Position numbers and translations under genes: made by a program. From Candidatus Saganbacteria bacterium (GTDB lineage: Bacteria; Margulisbacteria; WOR-1; XYC2-FULL-46-14; XYC2-FULL-37-10): a DNA stretch of 64,000 nt. The DNA lies in assembly GCA_016223245.1 (NCBI GenBank), contig JACRPL010000012.1, forward strand, positions 1 through 64,000, read 5' to 3'. The notes below the pieces were generated by a model. That model saw nothing but the letters and a program-made list of their open reading frames with translations. It was not told where the DNA came from and did no database searches. This document shows positions 9,403 to 19,545 of this stretch, piece after piece. Numbering within the stretch: the stretch's first letter is position 1; each line of letters opens with the position of its first letter.

Positions 9403-10475
9403 GAATAATTGACCGTTATATTACAAAAGAGACTCTGTCGCCATTTTTTTTGGGGATAGTTGGTTTTGTCATGGTCATGACGGTCGACCTGCTTTTTACT
9501 TTTGTCGACCTTATCATAAACAAAGGAATACCTTTTTTTGCGGTAATGGAGCTTCTCCTGTATAAGCTCCCGTCAATTTTGATCTTGACCTTCCCGGTCG
9601 CCACCCTGTTTGGCGTTGCGATGGCTATCGGCCGATTAAGCAAAGACAACGAAATTTCGGCCCTTAGGACCTCGGGGGTTTCTTTTGGGAGGATAGCGGC
9701 TCCCATATTGATTATTTCGGTAATTATTTCTCTTGTCTCATTTTTCACTAACGAAAAGATCGTGCCTTACGCTAACCAGAAATCGCAAAAGATCATAAGG
9801 GAGATATTGCTGAAACAGCCCCTTCCCGCGATCCAGGAAAATATTTTTTTCAAAGACGCATATAACAGGCACTTTTATGTGCAAAAAATAAATAACAGGG
9901 AAAAAACCATGGAAAACGTCATGGTCTACGAACTGATAAGGGAAAACCTCCCTCGCATAGTAACCGCAAAGTCCGCGAAATTAGAAGGATTAAAGCTCAC
10001 GCTTAATTCCGGGCTCATCCATAAGTTCGACAATAACGGCCAATTGGCTTATGAAGCATCTTTTGAGGCCATGGAATTTAATTTGAACGAAAATGCGTTC
10101 GCGGGCGAGGGCCAAAAAACTACTGAAGAAATGAATACCACTGAACTAGAAAAACAGATAGATTCGCTTAAAAAAAGCGGAGTTTCGGTCAATTCACTGC
10201 AGACTGACCTGTTCATGAAATATTCGATCCCGGCAACTTCGATCATCTTTGCGATAATCGGGCTCACGCTTTCGCTAAGCGGCATGAGAAGCTCGAGGAC
10301 CTGGGGAATGGTATTTACGATCGTTATCATGTTCACATTTTATGTATTTGCGTCGGTCTTCCGGTCTCTCGGGCGCGGAGGGGCGATCGCGCCGTTTTTT
10401 GCCGCATTTACACCGCAAATATTTTTTGGTATATTAGGGCTGGTCCTCTTGATAAGAGAGATCAAGCTCAAATGA
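9399..10475 (+). CDS. lptF: LptF/LptG family LPS-export permease
   Basis: The 358-residue protein fits the YjgP/YjgQ family. It has an N-terminal block of three predicted membrane helices (about residues 12-115), a periplasmic beta-rich domain (about 125-255) and a C-terminal block of three helices. LptF and LptG form the inner-membrane channel of the LptB2FG transporter that lifts lipopolysaccharide to the Lpt bridge. Only one paralogue is present here, so F versus G cannot be decided. The start is TTG at 9399, within the rpsU stop. With lptC at 29425 it indicates an outer membrane. Confidence 0.88.
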   Translation: MRIIDRYITKETLSPFFLGIVGFVMVMTVDLLFTFVDLIINKGIPFFAVMELLLYKLPSILILTFPVATLFGVAMAIGRLSKDNEISALRTSGVSFGRIAAPILIISVIISLVSFFTNEKIVPYANQKSQKIIREILLKQPLPAIQENIFFKDAYNRHFYVQKINNREKTMENVMVYELIRENLPRIVTAKSAKLEGLKLTLNSGLIHKFDNNGQLAYEASFEAMEFNLNENAFAGEGQKTTEEMNTTELEKQIDSLKKSGVSVNSLQTDLFMKYSIPATSIIFAIIGLTLSLSGMRSSRTWGMVFTIVIMFTFYVFASVFRSLGRGGAIAPFFAAFTPQIFFGILGLVLLIREIKLK

Positions 10476-12826
10476 TCACTGAACTTGAAGAATTAACAAA
10501 AACACTGCAAAGCAATCCGAGAAACAGTAAACTGCTCCGGCAGTTAGGATACTATTACCTCAAGAACGGTTATTATAAGCAAGCGCGCGACGAATACCAT
10601 TTGGCCGGACTTTTTTCTCCGCGGATGGTTTCGGAGATCATGCTTGACCACGAAAAAGTAATAAGCGAAAACCCTTCAGACATCCAGGCAAGGTTGACGC
10701 TTATAAGTTTTTGCCTTGGCCATATGGACCTCGATTCGGCGACTCTTGAGCTCGAAGAATTGCTCGAGATTAACCCGCGAAACGTTCAAGCTTACAATGT
10801 GCTCGGCAAAATACTGATCAAGCTTGAACGTATAGACGAAGCAATGTCCCTTTTAGAAAAAGCGTTCGATCTTGGAGCAAAGGACCTTTCGATATCGGAA
10901 ATGCTTGCTTCTGTTTATCTCGAAAAAGGCCGTTTTGAAGAAGCCATCCATTTTTTTGAAGCCCTGCCCGTCGACAAAAAAAACCTAAGGACGCTTGCGG
11001 AGCTTTATGCGCGCATCGGGAAATTTGAAAATTCGGCCGAAAAATATTTCAAGATGTACGAACTCGATTCGGAAGTGGCGCAGGAAGTCCAGATGAAGCT
11101 GGAAGAACTTCTCGTGCGCAACATCGAATCGCTGCGGATCCGGGAACTGCTGTCCGAAATATACGCAAAGACTCTTAAACCCGACCTTGCAGTGCAAAAA
11201 TTCTCGGAGATTATAAAGATCTCGCCAAAAAAGAATACCGAGGTAATCACAAAATTAAAACAGCTCCTAAAAAGCTATCCGCTTAATCCCGAAGCAACAC
11301 TAGCCCTTGCCGAAAACCTGTCGAAAACCGGAAGCTACAGCGAGGCCATCGAAGAATATTACAAGCTTGTAAAAGACAAGCCCGACCTGACTGACAAGGC
11401 TATCGCTGGCTGTAGATTAATAATCGAGCAATTTCCCGAACAATATCTCGCGCGGCAATTCTTGATTGAAACATATATTAACCAGGGAAGAATAAAAGAC
11501 GCAGCGGGAGAGATAAAATCACAGCTCCGCTCATACCCTGATTCCGCCGATTGGATAATCGGAAAATTGCGGGACCATGCAAAAAAGCATCCGGAGCTTC
11601 GGGAAAGCTTGGGATATGCATACCTTGCAAAGTCCGACTTTACCCTTGCCTCGGCTGAAGCCGAAACCCTGCTCTCGCAAAACAAGCAAAATATCGGGGC
11701 TTTGCTGCTTTTGGGCGAAATACTTCTTAAGCAGAAGCAATGCCGCAAAGCCGTCGACACCCTGCATAAAGCCCTGGAACTTTCGCCGTACGACACGGAT
11801 ATCCACGAAAAATTTGAGGAAGCAAAAATGCGCGAATACGAGATCGAAGCGCTCACATTAAAAAAGCGGATATCCGAAGACGAGTGGAAAGTGTCGCTCC
11901 ACATTGACCTTGGCAAGAACGCGATTTCCCGCGGCGACCGCGATTGCGCAATAAGGGAGCTTCAGGCGTCAAGCAAAGACACGCAAAAAGCGTCATATGT
12001 GTTCGGCCTGCTCGGCCAATTCTATAGGAACGAAGGGCTATATGACCAATCGCTCGATGCGTTCAGGAAAGCTTTGCAATTTGCAAACAATGAGTCGTCC
12101 GACCAGCTAAAAAAGGCGAAGTTCGGGATGGCGTTGACCTACGAAGCTCAAGGACAGATCAAATATGCGGTCAAGCTGTTGGAGGAGATCGAGCAGGAAG
12201 ATATTGATTTTTCCGGGCTCCGGGAAAAAATAAGGTATCTAAAGAACACAAGCTTGTCTTCGATCCAAAACAAATCAATTATCCTCGCAATAAAGGATTT
12301 TAAGAGCGGCCTCTTGGTCGGCATGTGGGGAAGGGAATCGAAAAAAACAGGGAACCGACCACAACTTTCAGTGTCGTTCGGGCAAAACTACAACAACAGC
12401 GGGATCGAATTTTTCCTAAAGGGCATGAACCAGGCGGCGGAAGAAGAATTCAACCTGTCGTCCCAACTCGATCCGCATTACACGGCCGGAGTCAATAATT
12501 TGGCCGCCGCCCAGATGCTTGCGCACAAAGGCAATGAAGGATTGAATAATTTCAGGCGCGCTTACGAAGTTGATTCGGCGGCCGCCATTGTCTTGAACAA
12601 TCTCGGGATCGCCCTGATGCTTAACGGGGATCTTCCGGACGCCAGAATAAAACTTGTAAGGGCGGCCGAACTTGACCCTGAACTATCCGCCGCAAAGTTG
12701 AGCCTGGGGGACGTTTATTATAGGACAAACAGGGTCAAAGACGCTCTTGAATTATACAAGCAGATTAATCGAGCAGACCTATTGTACGACATCGCGCAGA
12801 AAAGATTGGCTTACAAACTACCTTAG
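10472..12826 (+). CDS. large tetratricopeptide-repeat protein
   Basis: A 784-residue protein with TPR-like helical pairs along almost its whole length (for example residues 24-57, 105-140, 440-475, 680-770). No signal peptide or membrane segment is visible, so it should act in the cytoplasm as a protein-interaction scaffold. It overlaps lptF/G by ATGA and is probably co-transcribed and translationally coupled with it. A link to envelope assembly is only suggested by this context. A repeat-poor segment at about 600-650 separates two TPR arrays. Confidence 0.85.
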   Translation: MITELEELTKTLQSNPRNSKLLRQLGYYYLKNGYYKQARDEYHLAGLFSPRMVSEIMLDHEKVISENPSDIQARLTLISFCLGHMDLDSATLELEELLEINPRNVQAYNVLGKILIKLERIDEAMSLLEKAFDLGAKDLSISEMLASVYLEKGRFEEAIHFFEALPVDKKNLRTLAELYARIGKFENSAEKYFKMYELDSEVAQEVQMKLEELLVRNIESLRIRELLSEIYAKTLKPDLAVQKFSEIIKISPKKNTEVITKLKQLLKSYPLNPEATLALAENLSKTGSYSEAIEEYYKLVKDKPDLTDKAIAGCRLIIEQFPEQYLARQFLIETYINQGRIKDAAGEIKSQLRSYPDSADWIIGKLRDHAKKHPELRESLGYAYLAKSDFTLASAEAETLLSQNKQNIGALLLLGEILLKQKQCRKAVDTLHKALELSPYDTDIHEKFEEAKMREYEIEALTLKKRISEDEWKVSLHIDLGKNAISRGDRDCAIRELQASSKDTQKASYVFGLLGQFYRNEGLYDQSLDAFRKALQFANNESSDQLKKAKFGMALTYEAQGQIKYAVKLLEEIEQEDIDFSGLREKIRYLKNTSLSSIQNKSIILAIKDFKSGLLVGMWGRESKKTGNRPQLSVSFGQNYNNSGIEFFLKGMNQAAEEEFNLSSQLDPHYTAGVNNLAAAQMLAHKGNEGLNNFRRAYEVDSAAAIVLNNLGIALMLNGDLPDARIKLVRAAELDPELSAAKLSLGDVYYRTNRVKDALELYKQINRADLLYDIAQKRLAYKLP

Positions 12827-12839
12827 ATCCCACTGCATC

Positions 12840-12904
12840 AGATCCCAATTAATGTTATTAATTATAACTTCATTGTTGGGGCCTGGGATCTGGGAAATTG
12901 GGAT
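12840..12904. repeat. inverted word repeat between convergent genes
   Basis: AGATCCCAATT and AATTGGGATCT form 11-bp arms around a loop of about 40 nt that contains further CTGGGATC words. It sits between the TPR gene and the convergent FemAB gene and could end transcription on both strands, but has no clear T-run. Confidence 0.55.
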
Positions 12905-13966
12905 CTATTCTTCAAGCGAATCAGAAATCTTTCCTTTCAATAATAAGCTTCTTATGTTTTTGTATAGAGATATCCCGTTTTCAAGTAGGAAATACATAAA
13001 TTTATTATATACAAGATCATAGACGCCGATATATTTCATGAGTTTCCCGTTAAAACCTTTCTTGAAACGATAAACTCCCCAAAGGGGATGGGAAGGGTTC
13101 GGCGTCGAGGGAATACCGAACAGATCATAACTGGCATAACCTTTCTCCTTTGCCCACTTGATGATGTGCCAGTGCAATGCATGGTTCGGCATAATATTTC
13201 TATATGAAGAAAGAGAGGCTCCGTACATATACCAAACGCGCGATCCGAAAATAAAAGTGAACACTCCGGCAACAGGAATGTCATTATGATATGCAATAAA
13301 AATGTTTGCCATTCTCTTATCGACTAAAATTTTTTTGATATTTTTATAATATTTTATCGGATGGATAAGAAAGTTGTCGCGTTTTGCCGTTTCTTTATAA
13401 ATATTGTAAAAGATTTCGACACCTTGGTCATCGGACATTTCTTTGACAGTAACGCCTTTTTTCAAAGACAAACGGATGTTATAGCGGGTTTTTTCTTCAA
13501 AGGTCGACATTAATTGGTCTATCGGCCAATCCAAGCTAACAATAAAAGTTGTACGAGGTTGGACATTTTGTTTTTTGTATTGGAACCCTCGGCTCTTAAG
13601 CAGATTCGTAACATGTTGATCGTCTTCTAATATTTGGGGATCGATCTTTAAAGCTATGGCGCTATGTCGCTTTGTTTCTATGTCAATTGCCTTGAGTAGA
13701 AAATCAAAGGCTTCGATGTTTTTGTAATCGAGAACGGGACCGCGTGGCGCGTAAAATAAACAGTAAGGCAAGCGAGGGAGTTTGCGTTTCAAAATAGAGA
13801 TCGCGGCAACTATATTGCCATTATCTTCAACAGCAATTCGGATCGGTGTCCAGCCGTGAAGAGACTTCAACTCGCTCCATTCGTAAGATTGGAGGATATC
13901 CGGCTCCGGAAAATCCTTGATAAAATCATTCCATTCGCTTGGAGAAATTTCTTTCTTAATTTGCAG
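12905..13966 (-). CDS. FemAB-family aminoacyl transferase, start codon disrupted by a repeat
   Basis: The protein matches the FemAB/GNAT-fold family that transfers amino acids from aminoacyl-tRNA to lipid II in peptidoglycan cross-bridges; related proteins have other acceptors. The conserved N-terminal pattern W..F...P....QS.EW...K is encoded upstream of the first TTG (13870), so the true start must be near 13966. In that frame a stop lies just before CTG 13966, and a palindromic repeat (13969-14012) adjoins it. CTG preceded by GGGGGTGAG is the best remaining start, giving 353 residues. The original ATG was probably removed by the repeat. Substrate is not predictable. Confidence 0.75.
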   Translation of the reverse strand: MQIKKEISPSEWNDFIKDFPEPDILQSYEWSELKSLHGWTPIRIAVEDNGNIVAAISILKRKLPRLPYCLFYAPRGPVLDYKNIEAFDFLLKAIDIETKRHSAIALKIDPQILEDDQHVTNLLKSRGFQYKKQNVQPRTTFIVSLDWPIDQLMSTFEEKTRYNIRLSLKKGVTVKEMSDDQGVEIFYNIYKETAKRDNFLIHPIKYYKNIKKILVDKRMANIFIAYHNDIPVAGVFTFIFGSRVWYMYGASLSSYRNIMPNHALHWHIIKWAKEKGYASYDLFGIPSTPNPSHPLWGVYRFKKGFNGKLMKYIGVYDLVYNKFMYFLLENGISLYKNIRSLLLKGKISDSLEE

Positions 13967-14393
13967 CTAACTCACCCCCTTTTATTCCCCCTCTCTTAAA
14001 AATAGAGGAGGATAGGATTCGACTTAATCGACTATTGATCAAATTTATTACAGAGTCTATATTCTTCTCAACCTCAATGTTTTTGATCCTGATAACTTCT
14101 AAACCTAATGCGTTTAAGGCGAAATCTCTTACTTGATCATAATTTTTTTGCCTATCGTGAATTTTGCCATCTAATTCAATAATGAGTTTTGCTTCATAAC
14201 AATAGAAATCGGCAATTAAAAAACGTTTTTGATTATTCCATTTGAAAATTATTGGGAATTGGCGAAGAAATTTACAGTTTAAAAGTTGCCTATTTCTAAT
14301 ATATTCCCAAAGAATGCTTTCACTTTCAGTCTGGTTAATCCTCAACTTCCTAACTGTTTCCTTGATTGTACTCTTAAAATCTTGATTTCTCAT
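13956..14393 (-). CDS. DUF559 family nuclease-like protein
   Basis: A 145-residue protein related to Vsr-type PD-(D/E)XK folds. The conserved core is IADFYCYEAKLIIELDGKIH (about residues 79-98), where D and E of the fold are visible. DUF559 proteins are widespread and of unproven function, possibly DNA nicking or repair. The last 18 or so residues (IFKRGGIKGGELAAN) are encoded by a dispersed palindrome, which has replaced the native C-terminus and overlaps the start region of the FemAB gene. Confidence 0.82.
   Translation of the reverse strand: MRNQDFKSTIKETVRKLRINQTESESILWEYIRNRQLLNCKFLRQFPIIFKWNNQKRFLIADFYCYEAKLIIELDGKIHDRQKNYDQVRDFALNALGLEVIRIKNIEVEKNIDSVINLINSRLSRILSSSIFKRGGIKGGELAAN
13969..14012. 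repeat. family-2 G-rich palindrome (copy 1)
   Basis: AACTCACCCCCTTTTATTCC followed by CCCTCTCTTAAAAATAGAGG is nearly the same as the right half of the repeat at 24350-24423. It forms the 3' end of the DUF559 gene and abuts the FemAB start. Confidence 0.8.
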
Positions 14394-14415
14394 ATTTTAT
14401 TAATATTGAGACTAG

Positions 14416-14470
14416 TTAGGAACCTGCGAGTGAACCCTGCCTGCCGGTAGGCACGGCTCGCGGTTCCTAA
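14416..14470. repeat. nested palindrome containing a family-1 element
   Basis: TTAGGAACCTGCGAG and CTCGCGGTTCCTAA form outer arms. Between them is a 20-bp family-1 palindrome (14436-14455) with one mismatch. It lies directly beside the family-3 repeat at 14477. Confidence 0.8.
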
Positions 14471-14476
14471 AATCTA

Positions 14477-14536
14477 CGAGGAAACCGCGACGCTTGTCCC
14501 GATTCCCACATCGGGATTTAGTCGCTGGTTTCCGAG
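14477..14536. repeat. family-3 60-bp palindromic repeat (copy B)
   Basis: Same 60 bp as copy A at 8015-8074 in the same orientation. It lies between DUF559 and pabA. Confidence 0.9.
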
Positions 14537-14568
14537 TTGCTAACTGGTCTCATATTATTACATTTATA

Positions 14569-14591
14569 CCCCTCTCTTTTTAAGAGAGGGG
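14569..14591. repeat. family-2 hairpin (copy 2)
   Basis: CCCCTCTC TTTTTAA GAGAGGGG hairpin followed by ATAGGGATGAG, a short member of the G-rich palindrome family, just upstream of the pabA promoter. Confidence 0.7.
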
Positions 14592-14605
14592 ATAGGGATG
14601 AGTTA

Positions 14606-14614
14606 TGTTATAAT
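14606..14614 (+). promoter_or_regulatory. extended -10 promoter, leaderless pabA
   Basis: TGTTATAAT is an extended -10 element. Six bases separate it from ATG 14621, so the transcript should begin at the start codon. No good -35 is seen. GTTATAATTATAAC here is also a perfect palindrome. Confidence 0.65.
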
Positions 14615-14620
14615 TATAAC

Positions 14621-15187
14621 ATGATATTAATGATCGATAACTACGACTCGTTCACCTACAATCTCGTCCAATATCTAATGGAATTAGGCGAGGAACTCAA
14701 AGTTTACCGCAATGACAAGATCACGATTTCCGAGATCGAAAAACTAAACCCCAAGCAGATAATAATATCACCCGGACCGGGAAGCCCTGAAAATGCGGGC
14801 ATTTCACCTGAAACGATAAAGCATTTCGCGGGGAAGAAGCCGATCCTAGGCGTTTGTCTTGGCATGCAGGCGATCGGCTATGTTTTTGGCGGAAAGATCG
14901 TTAGGGCGAAATCATTGATGCACGGAAAGACCTCAAAAATATATCATGACGGAAAAACTATTTTCAAAGACATCCCCTCCCCTTTCACGGCAACCCGCTA
15001 TCATTCGCTTGTTGTCGAAAGGGAATCGCTTCCTAAAACTTTGGAAATTTCGGCGTGGACAAAAGAAGACGATGAAATAATGGGATTGAGGCATAAGGAA
15101 TTAAAAATTGAAGGAGTACAATTCCACCCAGAGTCAATATTAACCGAACATGGAAAACAATTGCTTAAGAACTTTCTTTATTTATAA
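14621..15187 (+). CDS. pabA: glutamine amidotransferase of anthranilate/p-aminobenzoate synthase
   Basis: The 188-residue class I amidotransferase has the nucleophile motif [11 protein letters not shown] and the downstream H-P-E (FHPES) triad. It starts with the hallmark [16 protein letters not shown]. It supplies ammonia to PabB or TrpE. No trpE/pabB partner lies in the window, while folP and folK do, so a folate role is plausible; trpG is the alternative name. ATG 14621 was chosen because the -10 box sits six bases before it and the upstream frame runs into a repeat. Confidence 0.9.
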   Translation: MILMIDNYDSFTYNLVQYLMELGEELKVYRNDKITISEIEKLNPKQIIISPGPGSPENAGISPETIKHFAGKKPILGVCLGMQAIGYVFGGKIVRAKSLMHGKTSKIYHDGKTIFKDIPSPFTATRYHSLVVERESLPKTLEISAWTKEDDEIMGLRHKELKIEGVQFHPESILTEHGKQLLKNFLYL

Positions 15188-15221
15188 ATCCGAATTCCCT
15201 AAATCCTAAATCAAAACAATG

Positions 15222-15494
15222 TTAGGATTTCGATGTTTCTGATTTCGGATTTTCCGTTTTGGGGCTTTCGGTTTTTGGAGCTTCTACTTTTGGAGGATCA
15301 GAAGATTTAGGATCTTTCTTCGCGTAATCAGTCACATGGAACCCTGATCCCTTAAAAACTATCCCAGCGGCAGATATCAATCTCTTAATTATTCCCTTGC
15401 ATTCCGGGCAGAATTTTAATGGTTCTTCCGTTATTCTTTGGACAATTTCAAATATATGTCCGCACTGTTCGCATTTATAATCGTAGGTAGGCAT
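15222..15494 (-). CDS. FmdB-type zinc-ribbon regulatory protein
   Basis: A 90-residue protein that begins MPTYDYKCEQCGHIFE, with a second CPEC pair, forming a four-cysteine zinc ribbon typical of FmdB/CxxC family proteins. Function in this family is mostly unknown; some members are linked to amidase or methanogenesis regulation. The start at 15494 fits family alignments. The C-terminal 30 residues are a Pro/Lys/Ser-rich tail made of repeated PKTE/PKSE units, encoded by a degenerate CGGATTTT/CGGTTTT word array. A CAAATGTCAAATG array lies directly upstream. Confidence 0.85.
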   Translation of the reverse strand: MPTYDYKCEQCGHIFEIVQRITEEPLKFCPECKGIIKRLISAAGIVFKGSGFHVTDYAKKDPKSSDPPKVEAPKTESPKTENPKSETSKS

Positions 15495-15497
15495 GTT

Positions 15498-16919
<1,422 letters not shown>

Positions 16920-16960
16920 TCAGAGGTCTCATTAAGAAGTATTACAAGGAGGAATAAAAA

Positions 16961-17416
16961 ATGAGTTTTTTTTACAGATTGTTAGGTGTAGGGACTTTTG
17001 ATTCGAGCCGATTGGTAAGGTTTTGCGCTAGAACATCTTCCGCAATAGCCTCTTTTCATCGTACTGAGAATATCATCTCTAGGTTAAGCGTTAGTTTTGA
17101 CCCGATAACCCTTCCAAACGGCAGGAAATTCATGCCGATCACAAGGGACAATATAACTAAATTAAAAAGCTTGATCGCGCGCGAGATAATGGCAAACGGC
17201 GCCATTGATCTCACATACGGCAAGCTGCAAGTCACAAATTTTGAAAATGTAATTTACCCTGAAGGTAAAACCATTAGGCCTTCCTTATTGGGAATATTAG
17301 GATACACCGATAAAATTACTAAAAGTTTTGCGGTTGGCATTGTCGGATGCACCGTTAACGAGGTACGTGTGAACTTCAACGAGCCGTTCATTGTAAGGGT
17401 CAAGACAACCGACTAG
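16961..17416 (+). CDS. hypothetical protein
   Basis: A 151-residue protein that I do not recognise. It has no clear signal peptide; the first 12 residues are hydrophobic and aromatic. Composition is basic in the N-terminal third, and residues 60-150 alternate in a way that suggests a beta-rich domain. A strong Shine-Dalgarno (ACAAGGAGGAATAAAAA) fixes ATG 16961. It is divergent from serS and convergent with cysS. The good ribosome-binding site and conserved-looking frame support a real gene. Confidence 0.7.
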   Translation: MSFFYRLLGVGTFDSSRLVRFCARTSSAIASFHRTENIISRLSVSFDPITLPNGRKFMPITRDNITKLKSLIAREIMANGAIDLTYGKLQVTNFENVIYPEGKTIRPSLLGILGYTDKITKSFAVGIVGCTVNEVRVNFNEPFIVRVKTTD

Positions 17417-17469
17417 CGGGATCCGTTTTTCTCCCAACAGAAGACAAAAAAACAGGAAGTTTTGATCTC

Positions 17470-18948
17470 CTAACTCTTACTCCACTTCGTCCCATAAGCC
17501 GTGTCTTCGAGGATAATGCCTGATCCCAATAGCTGTTTTCGCATTTCATCCGCGCGTTTGAAGTTTTTGCTTGCGCGAGCTTCGTTTCTCTCGGAAATGA
17601 GTTTTTCAATGTCAGGATTATCGATACTTGATGCTTGATTCTTGATACTGGATTCTCGATCCTCGATTTTCAAGCCCAATATGCCGCATAATTCAAAAAT
17701 AAGCTTCTTATATTCCTTAAGTGAGCCGGTATCGATCTTCTCTCGCTTAATATGCTTATTTACAAACCCGATGAATTCAAAAACAATTCCGATAGCTTTA
17801 GCTGTATTAAAGTCATCATCCATCGCAGATACGAATTCATTTTTGAATCTCGCAAGCTCATCATCGGTTTCAAGGACTTCGATCTCGGCTTCAGGCTCGC
17901 GGACTTTTGATATCAAGAAATCTATTTCGTAAACGATATTTACGATCTTTGAATAAGCGGTTTTTGCTTCATTTAACTGCTCATCTGAAAAGTTTATCGG
18001 GCTCCTGTAATGAGTCATCAATAAAAACAAACGAACAATCATTGGATCATATTTTATAAATATATCCGTAAGTGTGAAGAAATTCCCAAGTGATTTCGAC
18101 ATCTTTTGCGAATTAATATTCACAAAACCGTTGTGCATCCAATATTTGACCCATGGAACTTTATTGGTCAAAGCCTCTGTTTGTGCGATCTCGTTCTCAT
18201 GATGAGGAAATTCAAGATCAAGTCCTCCGCCATGGATATCGAATTGCTCGCCAAGATATTTTGTAGACATTGCGGAACACTCTATATGCCAGCCCGGCCG
18301 CCCAGCGCCCCATGGCGACTCCCATGATGGCTCGCCTTCTTTAACTAGCTTCCACAGGGCGAAATCTAAAGGATTTCGTTTCTTTTGGTTAACATCTACT
18401 CGCGCACCCGATTCCATCTCGTCCAATTTTCTTCCCGAAAGTTTTCCATAATCTTTGAATTTCGAAACTTCAAAATATACCCCGTCATCCAATAGATAAG
18501 CAAATCCTCGATCGATCAAACCTTTTATCCACGAGACCATTTCAGGTATATGTTCAGTGGCTTTTGGGTAAATATTAGCTCTTTTAATATTTAGCTTATC
18601 CATCACTTCAAAATACGAAGCAATATATTTCTCTGAAACTTCCCTGCATTTTTGTTTTGGATTTTGTAATTCTGATTTTGAGTTTGTTTCGGATTTCGGA
18701 TTTCGGATTTCGGATTTTTTAATGATCTTATCATCAACGTCCGTAAAGTTCTGAACATGTTTGACTTCATAATTTAGAAATTCGAAATAGCGCCTCACAA
18801 TATCGAAAGTTATATATGCGCGCGCATGGCCCAAATGCGTTTCGTCATAAGGGGTTATTCCGCAGACATACATCGAAACTTTGTCAGGGTTCAATGGAGA
18901 AAACTCGTCGAACTTGCGGGTCAGGTCGTTGTAGATCTTAAGAGCCAA
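17470..18948 (-). CDS. cysS: cysteinyl-tRNA synthetase with two word-repeat insertions
   Basis: A 492-residue class I synthetase that charges tRNA-Cys. It has the HIGH-type motif (THLGHAR), zinc-site residues including GWHIECS and the HHENEIAQ block, and KMSKSLGN. It differs from the family at two places. Residues around 75-100 ([14 protein letters not shown]...) are encoded by a run of CGGATTT words (18656-18720). Residues near 428-445 ([16 protein letters not shown]) are encoded by TTGATACTTGATT-type words (17622-17670). Both keep the frame and fall where family members vary. It overlaps cysE by 11 bp. Confidence 0.96.
   Translation of the reverse strand: MALKIYNDLTRKFDEFSPLNPDKVSMYVCGITPYDETHLGHARAYITFDIVRRYFEFLNYEVKHVQNFTDVDDKIIKKSEIRNPKSETNSKSELQNPKQKCREVSEKYIASYFEVMDKLNIKRANIYPKATEHIPEMVSWIKGLIDRGFAYLLDDGVYFEVSKFKDYGKLSGRKLDEMESGARVDVNQKKRNPLDFALWKLVKEGEPSWESPWGAGRPGWHIECSAMSTKYLGEQFDIHGGGLDLEFPHHENEIAQTEALTNKVPWVKYWMHNGFVNINSQKMSKSLGNFFTLTDIFIKYDPMIVRLFLLMTHYRSPINFSDEQLNEAKTAYSKIVNIVYEIDFLISKVREPEAEIEVLETDDELARFKNEFVSAMDDDFNTAKAIGIVFEFIGFVNKHIKREKIDTGSLKEYKKLIFELCGILGLKIEDRESSIKNQASSIDNPDIEKLISERNEARASKNFKRADEMRKQLLGSGIILEDTAYGTKWSKS
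17622..17670. repeat. TTGATACTTGATT word array inside cysS
   Basis: Degenerate 8-9 nt words (GATACTTGATGCTTGATTCT, GATACTGGATTCTCGATCC) in frame within the cysS C-terminal linker. Confidence 0.7.
18656..18720. repeat. CGGATTT word array inside cysS
   Basis: At least three consecutive TTTCGGAT words with related TTTTGGATTTTGTAATTC units, in frame within the segment between the DDKII motif and the VSEKY helix of CysRS. Confidence 0.8.
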
Positions 18949-19534
18949 TTTTTTCTTCCAGCTTCTTTATTCTTTTTTCGAGATCTTCGATAATATCGGG
19001 AAGGTCCGCATGCGCAAGGGTTTCTATCCTCTTCCCGTCGCGGACAACGAATCGAGCGGGATTTCCGACAACGGTCGAATTTTGCGGAACAGATTTTGTA
19101 ACAATAGATGCCGCGCCAATTCTCGAGTTATCGCCGATCGTAATATTCCCAAGCACGATTGCTTCGGCGCCAATAACAACGTTATCGCCGATCGTTGGGT
19201 GGCGCTTGCCTCTTTCTTTTCCTGTACCGCCAAGAGTAACGCCTTGATAAATAGTCACATCGTCGCCTATTATTGCCGTTTCACCTATCACAACCCCGTT
19301 GCCATGGTCGATAAAAAATCTTCTTCCTATCTTAGCTCCAGGATGTATCTCTATCAGTGTAAGCAGCCTGGATATCTGTGATATCAAGCGCGGAATGACA
19401 GGTATGCCCATTAAATATAATATATGCGCGATCCTGTAAAAAAACATAGCCCACAATCCCTGGTACAGCAATACTTCAAAAATATTGGCCGCAGCCGGGT
19501 CTCTTTCAAATATCGTCCTAAATCCGTCAAACAT
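18938..19534 (-). CDS. cysE: serine O-acetyltransferase
   Basis: A 198-residue protein of the short EpsC/SAT type. The left-handed beta-helix hexapeptide repeats run from about residue 62 to 150, with the conserved [12 protein letters not shown] and GVTLGGTGK...RHPTIGD blocks that carry the active-site His residues. It makes O-acetylserine for cysteine synthesis. It overlaps cysS, so cysteine supply and charging are co-expressed. The C-terminus ends in a coiled-coil-like stretch ([13 protein letters not shown]) rather than the usual feedback-binding tail. Confidence 0.95.
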   Translation of the reverse strand: MFDGFRTIFERDPAAANIFEVLLYQGLWAMFFYRIAHILYLMGIPVIPRLISQISRLLTLIEIHPGAKIGRRFFIDHGNGVVIGETAIIGDDVTIYQGVTLGGTGKERGKRHPTIGDNVVIGAEAIVLGNITIGDNSRIGAASIVTKSVPQNSTVVGNPARFVVRDGKRIETLAHADLPDIIEDLEKRIKKLEEKIGS

Positions 19535-19545
19535 TTTATTCCACC

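Noticed and set aside
11359-11916. Long antisense frame in the TPR gene (185 codons)
   Set aside because: Its residues reflect the antisense of a biased coding frame; no ribosome-binding site or motif.
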